Shown here in pieces: positions 43,203 to 51,809 of a stretch of DNA of 64,000 bases. The number at the start of each line of letters is the position of its first letter. Position 1 is the first letter of the stretch. The notes beneath the pieces are model-generated. The model ran no database searches and had not been told where the DNA came from. It saw only the letters and a list, made by a program, of their open reading frames with translations. The translations under genes were made by a program, and so were the position numbers. Source of the stretch: Bacillus cereus ATCC 14579 (GTDB lineage Bacteria > Bacillota > Bacilli > Bacillales > Bacillaceae_G); NCBI RefSeq assembly GCF_000007825.1, contig NC_004722.1:1280501-1344500 (forward strand), read 5' to 3'.

Positions 43203-43263
43203 TTTACAGTTGTTGACCTATAGAATATACGATAAAATAAAATATTGCAGAGAGGTGAAATAC

Positions 43264-43458
43264 ATGGATAAAGAATTAGCAAATACAATTTTAGATCAGC
43301 TAAAAAATGGTGAAATAAAGGAGTATGTTGTTACGAAAGATGTATTTTATACGTTCAGAGAAGTTGTTGTAAATAGAGAAGACTTTAAGCATTTCATTGG
43401 TAACGCACAGCGAGGCGGGCAAGTGATTTATACATATTCAGAAACGCCACGTTCATAA
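43264..43458 (+). CDS. Small 64-aa hypothetical protein
   Basis: Begins MDKELANTILDQLKNGEIKE, then YVVTKDVFYTFREVVVNRED and ends QVIYTYSETPRS. Soluble, no recognised family. ATG 43264 follows AGAGAGGTGAAATAC. It is bracketed by two short bcr-like repeats, the second one overlapping its TAA stop. Confidence 0.7.
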   Translation: MDKELANTILDQLKNGEIKEYVVTKDVFYTFREVVVNREDFKHFIGNAQRGGQVIYTYSETPRS

Positions 43459-43534
43459 AGGGGAATTTTGATCAGCAGGGCATCTCTCACTGATTAGTAG
43501 CCTTTCACCAATCGGACGTTTAATGCGGGATAAA
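43455..43534 (-). repeat. bcr-like repeat, short diverged form, on a stop codon
   Basis: ATAAA at 43455-43459 and 43530-43534. On its own strand it starts TTTATCCCGCATTAAACG, then CCGATTGGTGAAAGGCTACT and AATCAGTGAG. The usual GTTTCAC tail is lost. The first ATAAA contains the TAA of the 64-aa gene (43456-43458). Confidence 0.65.
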
Positions 43535-43558
43535 TAAAAGATAAAGGAGAGGGGATTT

Positions 43559-43876
43559 ATGGGCGATTTTAAACAAGGCATTTTACCACATTGGGATTAT
43601 ATGTGGAAAGATAGAGCCGGCAATCGATTTATGGGAATGGTTATGTATCCAGAGAAACGAAAATGTTCAGCAAAAATGCTTCAGAAAATAAAAAGAGCAT
43701 ATGAAGAAGCAGTAGAAATTAAAGTAACTGTACAAGTTCGACATACATATCAGTACGTAGAAGGAATGATTGTATACTTTGATGAAGAGGCTCCGGTATG
43801 TACAATGATTGATAAAGATGAAAATCCGCATCATATATTTGTAAAAGATATTTTGCGCATTGAGCACTCTGAATAA
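43559..43876 (+). CDS. YolD-like small protein
   Basis: 105 aa. The order of a helical segment (SAKMLQKIKRAYEEAVEIK), then beta strands (VTVQVRHTYQYVEGMIVYFD) and a C-terminal FVKDILRIE fits the YolD-like family, found in phages and chromosomes and sometimes beside UV-repair polymerases. No polymerase gene is next to it. ATG lies after AAGGAGAGGGGATTT. Family call is tentative. Confidence 0.6.
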   Translation: MGDFKQGILPHWDYMWKDRAGNRFMGMVMYPEKRKCSAKMLQKIKRAYEEAVEIKVTVQVRHTYQYVEGMIVYFDEEAPVCTMIDKDENPHHIFVKDILRIEHSE

Positions 43877-44011
43877 ACTTTTCATAAATAAATTGAAGTT
43901 CCATAATAATAATCTTTTTCTATAATAGTTATCTTTTAGTATGTAACGAGAAACGAAAGTATATGTATAATATATTTAATAAGGTAAATTTGATAAATGT
44001 AATCGTTTTTT

Positions 44012-44045
44012 AGAGCAGATTATAGTTTCATATCTGTTCTTTTTT
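44012..44045 (+). terminator. Terminator upstream of nrdI
   Basis: Stem AGAGCAGAT / ATCTGTTCT (with G-U) and T5. It ends transcription from the YolD-like gene. A further 13-bp hairpin at 44050-44079 (GATGCTGGAGAAA / TTTCTTCAGCATC) follows without a T run. Confidence 0.75.
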
Positions 44046-44291
44046 GCGTGATGCTGGAGAAATATATTTCTTCAGCATCTACCGTTTTATGACAAAATAT
44101 ATTGTTAACTTTTTTAAAAATAAGGTTAAATTCGTTGACAACTTTTTTGAAAAGCACTTTATTGACATGAGTTTTAGAATGTTGTTTCATAGTCATTGTA
44201 TTGAAAAAAAACGGCTATCATGTCGAAAAGTAAAAGTTAAAAAAAGAAAGAATTTATACATATATCTTGTGTCTTATTTTGAAACGTAATA

Positions 44292-44323
44292 CAATATATA
44301 GAGAAATCAAGAACAACATATAG
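44292..44323 (+). promoter_or_regulatory. Candidate tandem NrdR boxes before nrdI
   Basis: CAATATATAG (44292-44301) fits the NrdR core CWATATATWG, and CAACATATAG (44314-44323) differs at one base. The copies are 22 bp apart, two helical turns. They lie 30-60 bp before nrdI, as expected for repression of ribonucleotide reductase by NrdR. The gap 44046-44353 otherwise holds no gene. Confidence 0.55.
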
Positions 44324-44353
44324 AGAATATAGATTTGAGAGGGAGGGTCGGAA

Positions 44354-44713
44354 ATGTTAGTTGCATATGATTCTATGACAGGAAACGTGAAGCGTTTCAT
44401 TCACAAATTAAATATGCCGGCCGTTCAAATTGATGAAGATCTAGTAATAGATGAAGACTTTATTCTTATTACGTATACAACAGGTTTTGGCAATGTACCA
44501 GAACGTGTTTTAGACTTTTTAGAGCGCAATAATGAAAAATTAAAAGGCGTATCTGCAAGCGGCAATCGTAACTGGGGAGACATGTTCGGTGCAAGTGCTG
44601 ACAAGATTTCTACTAAATATGAAGTGCCTATTGTATCAAAATTTGAGTTATCTGGAACAAATAACGATGTAGAATATTTTAAGGAAAGGGTGCGGGAGAT
44701 TGCGACACATTGA
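44354..44713 (+). CDS. nrdI: Flavodoxin-like NrdI, class Ib ribonucleotide reductase activator
   Basis: 119 aa FMN protein that supplies the oxidant to assemble the dimanganese-tyrosyl radical of NrdF. Flavin loops VAYDSMTGNVKRF, TYTTGFGNVPERV and GNRNWGDMFGASAD are present. ATG follows GAGAGGGAGG. It overlaps the start of nrdE by 14 bp. Confidence 0.95.
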   Translation: MLVAYDSMTGNVKRFIHKLNMPAVQIDEDLVIDEDFILITYTTGFGNVPERVLDFLERNNEKLKGVSASGNRNWGDMFGASADKISTKYEVPIVSKFELSGTNNDVEYFKERVREIATH

Positions 44714-46784
44714 ACTGAATAATGAAATCACGCAAATGCAGGACGGTTTTTATCAGCTTCATAAAGATAAAGAGGCATTAGAAGTCTTTATGGAAGAAGC
44801 TAGAGAGAATACCGTTCCTTTTAATAGCGTGGCAGAGCGAATGGAGTATATGAAAGAACATGATTACTATTACAACGTTCTGGACGAGTATAGCTTGGAG
44901 GAAGTAGAGGAAGTATATAACATCGCTTATGGTGAAAACTTCGAGTTCCAATCTTATATGGCAGCATCTAAGTTCTACAAAGATTATGCGTTAAAAACGA
45001 ATGATCAAAAACAATACTTAGAAAGCTATGAAGATCGTGTAGCAATTGTTTCATTATACTTAGGACGCGGTGATGTTTCGAAGGCAAGACAATTCGCAAG
45101 CATGATTGTAAAACAAAACTACCAACCAGCGACACCAACCTTTTTAAATGCGGGAAGAAGCAGAAGAGGAGAAATGGTGTCTTGTTTCTTGTTAGAGATG
45201 GACGATAGCTTAAATTCGATCGGCTTTAACATTAATACTGCGATGCAATTATCGAAAATCGGCGGGGGAGTAGCTTTAAACTTATCTAAGCTACGCGCAC
45301 GCGGTGAGCAAATTAAAGGTATCGACAACGCTGCAAGTGGCGTAGTACCTGTTATGAAATTGCTTGAAGATTCGTTTTCATATGCGAATCAGCTTGGTCA
45401 ACGAAAAGGTGCCGGTGCAGTATATTTAAACATTTTCCATTGGGATATTATTGAATTCCTTGATACAAAAAAAATAAATGCCGATGAGAAGAGCCGTATT
45501 CAGTCTCTATCAATCGGAATTATCGTTCCAAGTAAGTTCTTTGAGCTTGCTGAGAAAAACGAACCTTTCCATGTTTTCGCGCCTTATACGGTTTATAAAG
45601 AATATGGCAAGCATTTAGATGATATTGACATTGATGAAATGTACGATGAATTAATGAGCAATCCGAAAGTGAAGAAGAAGCCACTAGATATTAGTGCACG
45701 TGATATGCTTATTAAAATCGCTATGATTCAGCTTGAGTCTGGTTACCCATACTTAATGTTTAAATCAAATGCAAATAATCAACATCCATTGAAGGATATT
45801 GGAACTGTGAAGATGTCGAACTTATGTACAGAAATCTTCCAGCTTCAAGAAACTTCAGAAATAAATGATTACGGTACAGATGACATTATCCGTCGTGATA
45901 TTAACTGTAACTTAGGATCGTTAAATATCGTAAACGTAATGGAAAATAAAGAAATTCGTGAAGCAGTTCATGCGGGAATGGAAGCTTTAACAGCTGTTTC
46001 TGATATGACGATTATTCCGAATGCACCAACTGTGAAAAAAGCAAATGACGAGCTTCATTCAGTTGGACTTGGAGCAATGAACTTACACGGATATTTAGCA
46101 AAAAATAAAATCGCTTATGAAAGTGCAGAAGCGAAAGAATTCGCTCGTACATTCTTTATGATGTTAAATTACTACTCTATTGAGAAAAGTATGGAAATCG
46201 CTACAGAAAAAGGCGAGACATTTAAGGACTTCGATAAATCTGATTATGCGAATGGCACATACTTCGAAAAGTATGAAACGACAGATTACAGCCCAGTAAC
46301 TGAAAAAGTTCAGCAACTATTTGAAGGAATTCATATTCCAACAAAAGAAGATTGGACAAGTTTAAAAGAGCAAGTACAGAAGAATGGTTTATACAACTCA
46401 TATCGTCTTGCCATTGCTCCAACACAATCAATCAGTTACGTTCAAAATGCAACTTCAAGCGTAATGCCGATTGTAAGTCAAATCGAATCAAGAACATATG
46501 CGAATGCGACAACATATTATCCAATGCCGTATTTATCAAAAGATACGTTCTGGTACTATAAATCTTCTTACGATATGAATCAGTTTAAATTAATTGATTT
46601 AATCGCAGAAATTCAAGAACATATTGACCAAGGAATTAGTACAATTCTTTACGTTAATAGTGATATTTCAACACGTGAATTAGCACGTTACTACATCTAT
46701 GCACATAAAAAAGGCTTAAAGAGTCTGTATTATACGAGAACACGTAAATTAAGCGTGGAAGAGTGTGTGGCTTGTACCGTTTAA
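44700..46784 (+). CDS. nrdE: Class Ib ribonucleoside-diphosphate reductase, alpha subunit NrdE
   Basis: 694 aa. Makes deoxyribonucleoside diphosphates. The redox Cys pair is in MVSCFLLEMDD and NCNLGSLN, the radical Cys in SNLCTEIF, the substrate loop in QRKGAGAVYLN, and the C-terminal thioredoxin-type pair in EECVACTV. TTG start at 44700 inside nrdI. The reading frame is continuous: no group I intron, although such introns are known in this gene in some relatives. Confidence 0.95.
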   Translation: MRHIELNNEITQMQDGFYQLHKDKEALEVFMEEARENTVPFNSVAERMEYMKEHDYYYNVLDEYSLEEVEEVYNIAYGENFEFQSYMAASKFYKDYALKTNDQKQYLESYEDRVAIVSLYLGRGDVSKARQFASMIVKQNYQPATPTFLNAGRSRRGEMVSCFLLEMDDSLNSIGFNINTAMQLSKIGGGVALNLSKLRARGEQIKGIDNAASGVVPVMKLLEDSFSYANQLGQRKGAGAVYLNIFHWDIIEFLDTKKINADEKSRIQSLSIGIIVPSKFFELAEKNEPFHVFAPYTVYKEYGKHLDDIDIDEMYDELMSNPKVKKKPLDISARDMLIKIAMIQLESGYPYLMFKSNANNQHPLKDIGTVKMSNLCTEIFQLQETSEINDYGTDDIIRRDINCNLGSLNIVNVMENKEIREAVHAGMEALTAVSDMTIIPNAPTVKKANDELHSVGLGAMNLHGYLAKNKIAYESAEAKEFARTFFMMLNYYSIEKSMEIATEKGETFKDFDKSDYANGTYFEKYETTDYSPVTEKVQQLFEGIHIPTKEDWTSLKEQVQKNGLYNSYRLAIAPTQSISYVQNATSSVMPIVSQIESRTYANATTYYPMPYLSKDTFWYYKSSYDMNQFKLIDLIAEIQEHIDQGISTILYVNSDISTRELARYYIYAHKKGLKSLYYTRTRKLSVEECVACTV

Positions 46785-46802
46785 TATAAAAAGTGAGACA
46801 TG

Positions 46803-46831
46803 ATGAGCAGGGTTTTCTGAACCCTGCTCAT
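46803..46831 (+). other. Hairpin between nrdE and nrdF
   Basis: 12-bp perfect stem ATGAGCAGGGTT / AACCCTGCTCAT with a 5-nt loop, not followed by a T run. It may protect or adjust the nrdE mRNA end, or attenuate nrdF, rather than act as a full terminator. Confidence 0.65.
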
Positions 46832-46865
46832 GCTTAGTTATCATATTTAGAGAAGGGGCGATTTA

Positions 46866-47834
46866 ATGCGTGCGGTAAACTGGAACAAAAAAGAAGATGA
46901 TTTTAGTTTAATGTTTTGGAAGCAAAACATCGCTCAGTTTTGGACAGAAGAAGAAATTGCGGTTTCGTCTGACAAAAATACTTGGGTGCAATTATCGAAA
47001 GAAGAGCAAATTGCTTATAAGCGTGTATTAGGTGGTTTAACACTTTTAGATACGAAACAAGGTGGCGAAGGAATGCCACTTGTACTGGTTCATCTTGAAA
47101 ATTTACAAGCGAAAAGTGTATTAGCTTTCATGGGAGCTATGGAAGAAGTACATGCGAAAAGTTATAGTCACATTTTCACAACATTAGCTACAGAAGAAGA
47201 GATTGATGATATTTTTGACTGGGTAGACAATCATCCGTTACTTGAGAAAAAAGCTGGTATTATTACTAGTTACTATCGTCGTTTATTAAAGCCTGAAGTA
47301 ACAAAAAAAGAGTTATACATGGCAATGGTAGCAAGTGTGTTCTTAGAAAGTTACTTATTCTATAGCGGATTCTTCTATCCACTTTACTTAGCTGGTCAAG
47401 GAAAACTAACAGCAAGTGGTGAGATTATCAACTTGATAATTCGTGATGAGTCAATTCACGGCGTATTCGTCGGTATTTTAGCACAACAAATCTTCGCAGA
47501 ACTTTCTGCAGAAGAGCAACAAGAAGTGCAAAAAGAAACACAAGAGTTATTAATGGAACTATATGAAATTGAAATGGCCTATACAGAAGAAATTTACACT
47601 TCTATCGGTCTTGTAGAAGATGTAAATCGTTTCGTTCGTTACAATGCGAATAAAGGGCTTATGAACTTAGGACTTGAGCCGAAGTTTGAAGAAGAAGAAA
47701 TTAACCCAATCGTTTTAAATGGTTTACGTACAGATACGAAAAACCATGATTTCTTCTCTGTAAAAGGAAATGGTTACGTAAAAGCAACGAACGTTGAAAA
47801 GTTAGCTGACGATGACTTCGTGTTTAACTTTTAA
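46866..47834 (+). CDS. nrdF: Class Ib ribonucleoside-diphosphate reductase, beta subunit NrdF
   Basis: 322 aa ferritin-like subunit carrying the metal-radical cofactor. Metal ligands and radical region are in LLDTKQGGEGM, MGAMEEVHAKSYSH and IIRDESIHGVFVG. ATG lies after AGAAGGGGCGATTTA. The frame is intact without intron. A terminator follows at 47844. Confidence 0.96.
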   Translation: MRAVNWNKKEDDFSLMFWKQNIAQFWTEEEIAVSSDKNTWVQLSKEEQIAYKRVLGGLTLLDTKQGGEGMPLVLVHLENLQAKSVLAFMGAMEEVHAKSYSHIFTTLATEEEIDDIFDWVDNHPLLEKKAGIITSYYRRLLKPEVTKKELYMAMVASVFLESYLFYSGFFYPLYLAGQGKLTASGEIINLIIRDESIHGVFVGILAQQIFAELSAEEQQEVQKETQELLMELYEIEMAYTEEIYTSIGLVEDVNRFVRYNANKGLMNLGLEPKFEEEEINPIVLNGLRTDTKNHDFFSVKGNGYVKATNVEKLADDDFVFNF

Positions 47835-47843
47835 TATAGGATT

Positions 47844-47890
47844 ATAAAGAAAAACTGTCTTATTCATTGATAAGACAGTTTTTCTTTATA
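47844..47890 (+). terminator. Terminator of nrdIEF
   Basis: About 17 bp of stem, AAGAAAAACTGTCTTA / TAAGACAGTTTTTCTT. Confidence 0.92.
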
Positions 47891-47939
47891 ATTTTGTTTA
47901 CATAACACTATTATTTTTGTATAGCGATTTATATTTGGG

Positions 47940-47971
47940 AAGTTCTATTCGTTTAACGGATAGAACTTTTT
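47940..47971 (+). terminator. Second hairpin terminator before the gntR operon
   Basis: Stem AAGTTCTATTCG / CGGATAGAACTT (one G-U) and a T run. Confidence 0.75.
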
Positions 47972-47999
47972 TGTAATTAAATGGGTATTTACAAACTTT

Positions 48000-48037
48000 T
48001 TGTATCGGTGTATTATTTAACTAGTACACTGATACAA
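48000..48037. promoter_or_regulatory. Large palindromic operator before the GntR gene
   Basis: 13-bp arms TTGTATCGGTGTA and TACACTGATACAA, one mismatch, 12-nt centre. The right arm ends just before the ribosome site AAAGGAGGG, so it probably overlaps the transcript start. A likely autoregulatory site for the YtrA-type repressor encoded next. Confidence 0.75.
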
Positions 48038-48050
48038 AAGGAGGGAAGAA

Positions 48051-48431
48051 ATGAAAATAGAGTTTTCTCCAAATACACCAATTTACATTCAGGTAATGGA
48101 ATACATAAAAAAAGAGATCGTAACAGGACATTTATTACCTGGTGATAAAATTCCCTCTGTCCGTGAATTAGCGAGTGAATTACAAGTGAATCCAAATACG
48201 ATTCAGCGTACATTTCAAGAGCTAGAACGGGATGGAGTTGTTGTCACACGTAGAGGAATGGGACGGTATGTAACGAATGAAGGGGAGAAAATTATGGAGC
48301 TGCGAAAAGAGATGGCGAAAGAATTACTTCATTCTTTTATAGATGGAATGGACAATTTAGGTTTTTCAGAAGAAGAAATTCTTACAATTCTTCGTTCTTC
48401 ATTACATGATAAGAGGGAGGAGAGCCAATGA
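48051..48431 (+). CDS. GntR-family regulator, YtrA subfamily
   Basis: 126 aa. N-terminal winged helix (LPGDKIPSVRELASELQVNP, NTIQRTFQELERDGVV) and a short dimerisation tail, which is the YtrA type that controls neighbouring ABC transporters. ATG lies 8 nt after GGAGG. The stop overlaps the ATPase start (ATGA). Likely represses this five-gene operon through the palindrome at 48000-48037. Confidence 0.92.
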   Translation: MKIEFSPNTPIYIQVMEYIKKEIVTGHLLPGDKIPSVRELASELQVNPNTIQRTFQELERDGVVVTRRGMGRYVTNEGEKIMELRKEMAKELLHSFIDGMDNLGFSEEEILTILRSSLHDKREESQ

Positions 48432-49126
48432 CAGAGCTATTGAAAATAGAAAACTTATGGAAGAGATACGGATTAAAAGCAGTGATCCGTGAATTAAACA
48501 TAGAGATTACGGAAGGGAAAATCGTTGGGCTTGTTGGAGATAACGGGAGCGGGAAAACAACGTTATTGAAAATGATTGCAGGCTTGCAACACCCTTCTGA
48601 AGGTAGTATTACAATAGACGGTAAAAAGGTAGGGTTACAGACGAAAGAAATTGTTTCATTTATGTCCGATAAGCCAATCTTTGATGATTGGATGACTGTA
48701 AAAGACGCTTTATTTTTCTACCGAGATTTTTATAAAGACTTCGATATTCAAAAAGCGGTAGATACGATTGCAGAATTTAAAATACCGTTAGAAGAAAAAA
48801 TTACAGCATTGTCAAAAGGTATGGTTGAGAAGCTGCAGATTATTTTAACGTTTTCTCGAAAAGCGAAGCTATATGTACTGGATGAGCCATTGGGCGGGAT
48901 TGATCTTGTTTCTAGAGAACATGTACTTGAGTTAATACTTAAATTTTATCGTGAAGATTGTACGCTACTTATATCGACTCATTTAATAAGAGAAATCGAA
49001 AATATATTCGATGAAGTAATCTTTTTGAAAGATGGAGAAATAATATTGCATGAAAATGTGGAAGAACTACGATTTCAAAAGGGTAAAGCAGTACATGAGC
49101 TGTTTAAGGAGGCCTATGAGAAATGA
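48428..49126 (+). CDS. ABC transporter ATP-binding protein
   Basis: 232 aa. Walker A GDNGSGKTT, signature ALSKGMVEKLQIIL (a degenerate LSGGQ, as is common in YtrB-type exporters), Walker B LYVLDEPLGGID and switch His STHL. Works with the permease that overlaps its stop by 4 bp. Substrate unknown. Confidence 0.9.
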   Translation: MTELLKIENLWKRYGLKAVIRELNIEITEGKIVGLVGDNGSGKTTLLKMIAGLQHPSEGSITIDGKKVGLQTKEIVSFMSDKPIFDDWMTVKDALFFYRDFYKDFDIQKAVDTIAEFKIPLEEKITALSKGMVEKLQIILTFSRKAKLYVLDEPLGGIDLVSREHVLELILKFYREDCTLLISTHLIREIENIFDEVIFLKDGEIILHENVEELRFQKGKAVHELFKEAYEK

Positions 49127-49914
49127 GTCAGCTTTTTCTTTATCTATATAATTGTAATAAGAGAAAGATAGCCATTATTTACTTTGGTTTTATTACAGTT
49201 TCATTAATTCTTTTATTTAATATGAAAGGAGTTTCAGGAGTTAGAATTTCAGGTAGGCAAGATATAATTATTATTATATTCTTTATCGTACTAGGTATAA
49301 ATGGATTTGCAATTCTTTTAACAGGTATATCGTCTTTTCGGAAAATGTTAAAAAACTCTATGCTACGTTATACTTCTATTTCAGCAAAAAAGTATATATG
49401 TGCAAATAGTTTATTCTGTGTACTACTCTTTATGATTTTGCTAGGAATAGGAATCATTTTTCTATACTATTTTTCTTTAAATATTTACAATGGAAAAACT
49501 AATTTAGGTATTCAGCAAGCAATACACAGTTTATATAATTATGGAATATTACATCATATGTTATCTATTTTCTTATGGGGACTAGATTTTCTTAATATGC
49601 TAGTTTCTATTTATTTCATTATAGTAATTGTAAAACTATTAAATGTGAAATCATCTATGAATAAAGTTGCTTGTTTAGTTTTATTCGTCATTTTTACCGC
49701 ATTTAATGGAGGAATAACGTATATTTTTCAGCAAATAGAAAAGTATGTGTTTGCTATAAATAATATTGGATTTATAGATCAAAATGGTTTTTTAAATACA
49801 TCATTTTATTCTGGTACAGAGGTTACAATTTTAAATCTATTTTTTAATTGTTTATTAACAATTATATTACTAGTAGTTACAGGTCACATAGTCGATAAAA
49901 AACTAGAAGTCTAA
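49123..49914 (+). CDS. ABC-2-type membrane subunit, poorly conserved
   Basis: 263 aa with about six membrane segments (IYFGFITVSLILLF, IIIIIFFIVLGINGFAILL, VLLFMILLGIGIIFLYYF, and three more). No strong family motif. Its place between two ATPases and overlapping the first (ATGA) marks it as that ATPase's permease. Confidence 0.8.
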   Translation: MSQLFLYLYNCNKRKIAIIYFGFITVSLILLFNMKGVSGVRISGRQDIIIIIFFIVLGINGFAILLTGISSFRKMLKNSMLRYTSISAKKYICANSLFCVLLFMILLGIGIIFLYYFSLNIYNGKTNLGIQQAIHSLYNYGILHHMLSIFLWGLDFLNMLVSIYFIIVIVKLLNVKSSMNKVACLVLFVIFTAFNGGITYIFQQIEKYVFAINNIGFIDQNGFLNTSFYSGTEVTILNLFFNCLLTIILLVVTGHIVDKKLEV

Positions 49915-49928
49915 AGGAGGAATCAGCA

Positions 49929-50831
49929 TTGGGAAACGTAGTAGTAAAGTTAGAGAATGTTCGAAAAAAGATTGGTGGAACGGAAATTATTCGTGGTTTA
50001 TCATTTGAGGTTCGTGAAGGAGAAGTATACGGATTCCTTGGACCGAACGGTAGCGGTAAGACGACGACGATCCGTATGATGACAGGTCTTATTTCAATGA
50101 CAGAGGGCGATATTACAATTTGTGGACATAGTATTCGCTCAGAGCGTGAAAAGGCATTAGAGCAAATTGGAGCGATTGTAGAAAATCCAGAACTATATGA
50201 TTATATGACAGGAATGCAAAACTTAAAGCATTTTGCAAACATGGCCATTACACCAATTAGTAAAGAGCGCATTGCTGAGATTGTAAAGCTTGTTGAGTTA
50301 GAGCATGCGATTCATAAAAAGGTGAAAACATATTCACTTGGTATGAAACAACGTTTAGGAATTGCACAGGCATTACTGCATCAGCCGAAAATCTTAATTT
50401 TAGATGAACCGACAAATGGATTAGATCCAGCTGGTATTCGCCAAATTCGTGATTATTTACAACGTTTAGCGAAAGAAGAGAATATTGCTGTAATCGTATC
50501 AAGTCACTTATTGAGTGAAATTGAATTAATGTGTGATCGCGTCGTTATTATTAAACAAGGTGAGTTTGTACAAGAGTACAACTTACATGAAAAAGTGAAA
50601 CATGATGAGGCAGTCGTTGTAGCGTTTGAAGTAGATGAAGTTCAGAAAGCAAATGAAATCATTAAAGGTAAAGCAAAAGGGAATGTAATTGTAGCATCTG
50701 TAACAAAAGACAACATTCCGCAACTTGTAAAAAAACTTGTTCATGCTGATGTGCTTGTATACGGAGTTACTGTTCAAAATAAAACGTTAGAGGATGAGTT
50801 CTTAGCGATTACTGGGGGAGTGAAAGCGTAA
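49929..50831 (+). CDS. ABC transporter ATP-binding protein (BcrA/CcmA-like)
   Basis: 300 aa. Walker A GPNGSGKTTTIRMM, signature YSLGMKQRLGIAQAL, Walker B ILILDEPTNGLDP, switch His SSHLLSEIELM. The C-terminal 80 residues are the usual regulatory extension of bacitracin-type exporters. TTG start lies 8 nt after AAAGGAGG. Its stop shares bases with the permease ATG (TAATG). Confidence 0.92.
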   Translation: MGNVVVKLENVRKKIGGTEIIRGLSFEVREGEVYGFLGPNGSGKTTTIRMMTGLISMTEGDITICGHSIRSEREKALEQIGAIVENPELYDYMTGMQNLKHFANMAITPISKERIAEIVKLVELEHAIHKKVKTYSLGMKQRLGIAQALLHQPKILILDEPTNGLDPAGIRQIRDYLQRLAKEENIAVIVSSHLLSEIELMCDRVVIIKQGEFVQEYNLHEKVKHDEAVVVAFEVDEVQKANEIIKGKAKGNVIVASVTKDNIPQLVKKLVHADVLVYGVTVQNKTLEDEFLAITGGVKA

Positions 50832-51607
50832 TGTTTAAATTAATTCAAAATGAATTTTTAAAGTTGCATGCGAAAAAAGGTATGTATATTTTAATGGGTG
50901 TCATTGCGGCAATCGAAATTTTAGGTACTTTAGCAATGTTGAAGTGGGGAAAAGGTGATGAGTTTAAGGGATCATATTTAGATTATGCAAACTCAGAGAT
51001 TGGCTTAATTGTTTTATTTACAACGATTTTTGGGATTACACTTGCTGCCCGTACTCTTACTGATGAGTTCCAAAAAGGTACAATTAAACAATTGTTAATC
51101 CGTCCAAGAAAAAGACTTGCAGTTTTATTTTCTAAATATATTACAGTGTTATTAGCAATGTTATTTATCGTATTAGCTGGTATGCTAATTGCAATGATTA
51201 TTGGCGGTATTGTAATGGATGGTAGTAAAACAGAATTAACATTAGGAATCGTTATGAAGTCCACTTTATATCAACTACTTTCACCGTTCTTTTTTGCAAC
51301 ACTTGCATTTTTCCTAGCAAATGTCTTTAGAAAATCTGTATTACCATTAATTATTACGATGTTCCTATTCTTCTTACAAGGTGCAATTAATATGGTATTA
51401 ATAATGTTTGCAAAAGGTGTAGCGAAGTTTGTAGTATTCAACCATTTGGATTTAAGAGCTTACGATAGTAATAAATTAATCAATGGTGGAATGGAACCAA
51501 CATTTACAGAATTTACGTTTACAACTTCATTATTACTTGTAGCTGCATACTTTGTTGTGTTACTTGTAGCATCAAGTGCATTATTCCAAAAACGTGACGT
51601 ATTATAA
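50831..51607 (+). CDS. ABC-2-type permease (BcrB-like)
   Basis: 258 aa with six membrane segments. N-terminus LIQNEFLKLHAKKGMYILMG and the central DEFQKGTIKQLLIRPRKR are typical of ABC-2 permeases of the bacitracin/lantibiotic-export group. Paired with the preceding ATPase. The operon ends at the terminator at 51614. Confidence 0.9.
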   Translation: MFKLIQNEFLKLHAKKGMYILMGVIAAIEILGTLAMLKWGKGDEFKGSYLDYANSEIGLIVLFTTIFGITLAARTLTDEFQKGTIKQLLIRPRKRLAVLFSKYITVLLAMLFIVLAGMLIAMIIGGIVMDGSKTELTLGIVMKSTLYQLLSPFFFATLAFFLANVFRKSVLPLIITMFLFFLQGAINMVLIMFAKGVAKFVVFNHLDLRAYDSNKLINGGMEPTFTEFTFTTSLLLVAAYFVVLLVASSALFQKRDVL

Positions 51608-51613
51608 TAAAAG

Positions 51614-51645
51614 AAATCCCCGCTTGTAAAAACGGGGATTTTTAT
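51614..51645 (+). terminator. Terminator of the ABC operon
   Basis: Stem AAATCCCCG / CGGGGATTT with a 10-nt loop and T run. Confidence 0.9.
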
Positions 51646-51809
51646 TACATAAATTTCACTTGGATTGCAACTTGAAGAACACCGATATGGTATTTTAAAA
51701 ACTATGTTGTTTGAAAGTAATTGAGAAAAATAGGAAGAGTTTCAACTATATTCATATTATAATGTAGTTATCCGACCATTTACTTTTACTATCTTTGGAG
51801 GTGTTCTAT

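Noticed and set aside
1152..43534. bcr repeats as a CRISPR array or insertion sequences
   Set aside because: They are single dispersed copies without regular spacers and without any transposase frame.
44044..44289. 81-codon open frame upstream of nrdI
   Set aside because: No ribosome site, biased Phe/Lys composition, and it runs through the hairpin that follows the terminator.
44700..47834. Group I introns in nrdE or nrdF
   Set aside because: Such introns occur in these genes in relatives, but both reading frames here are continuous with all conserved motifs.
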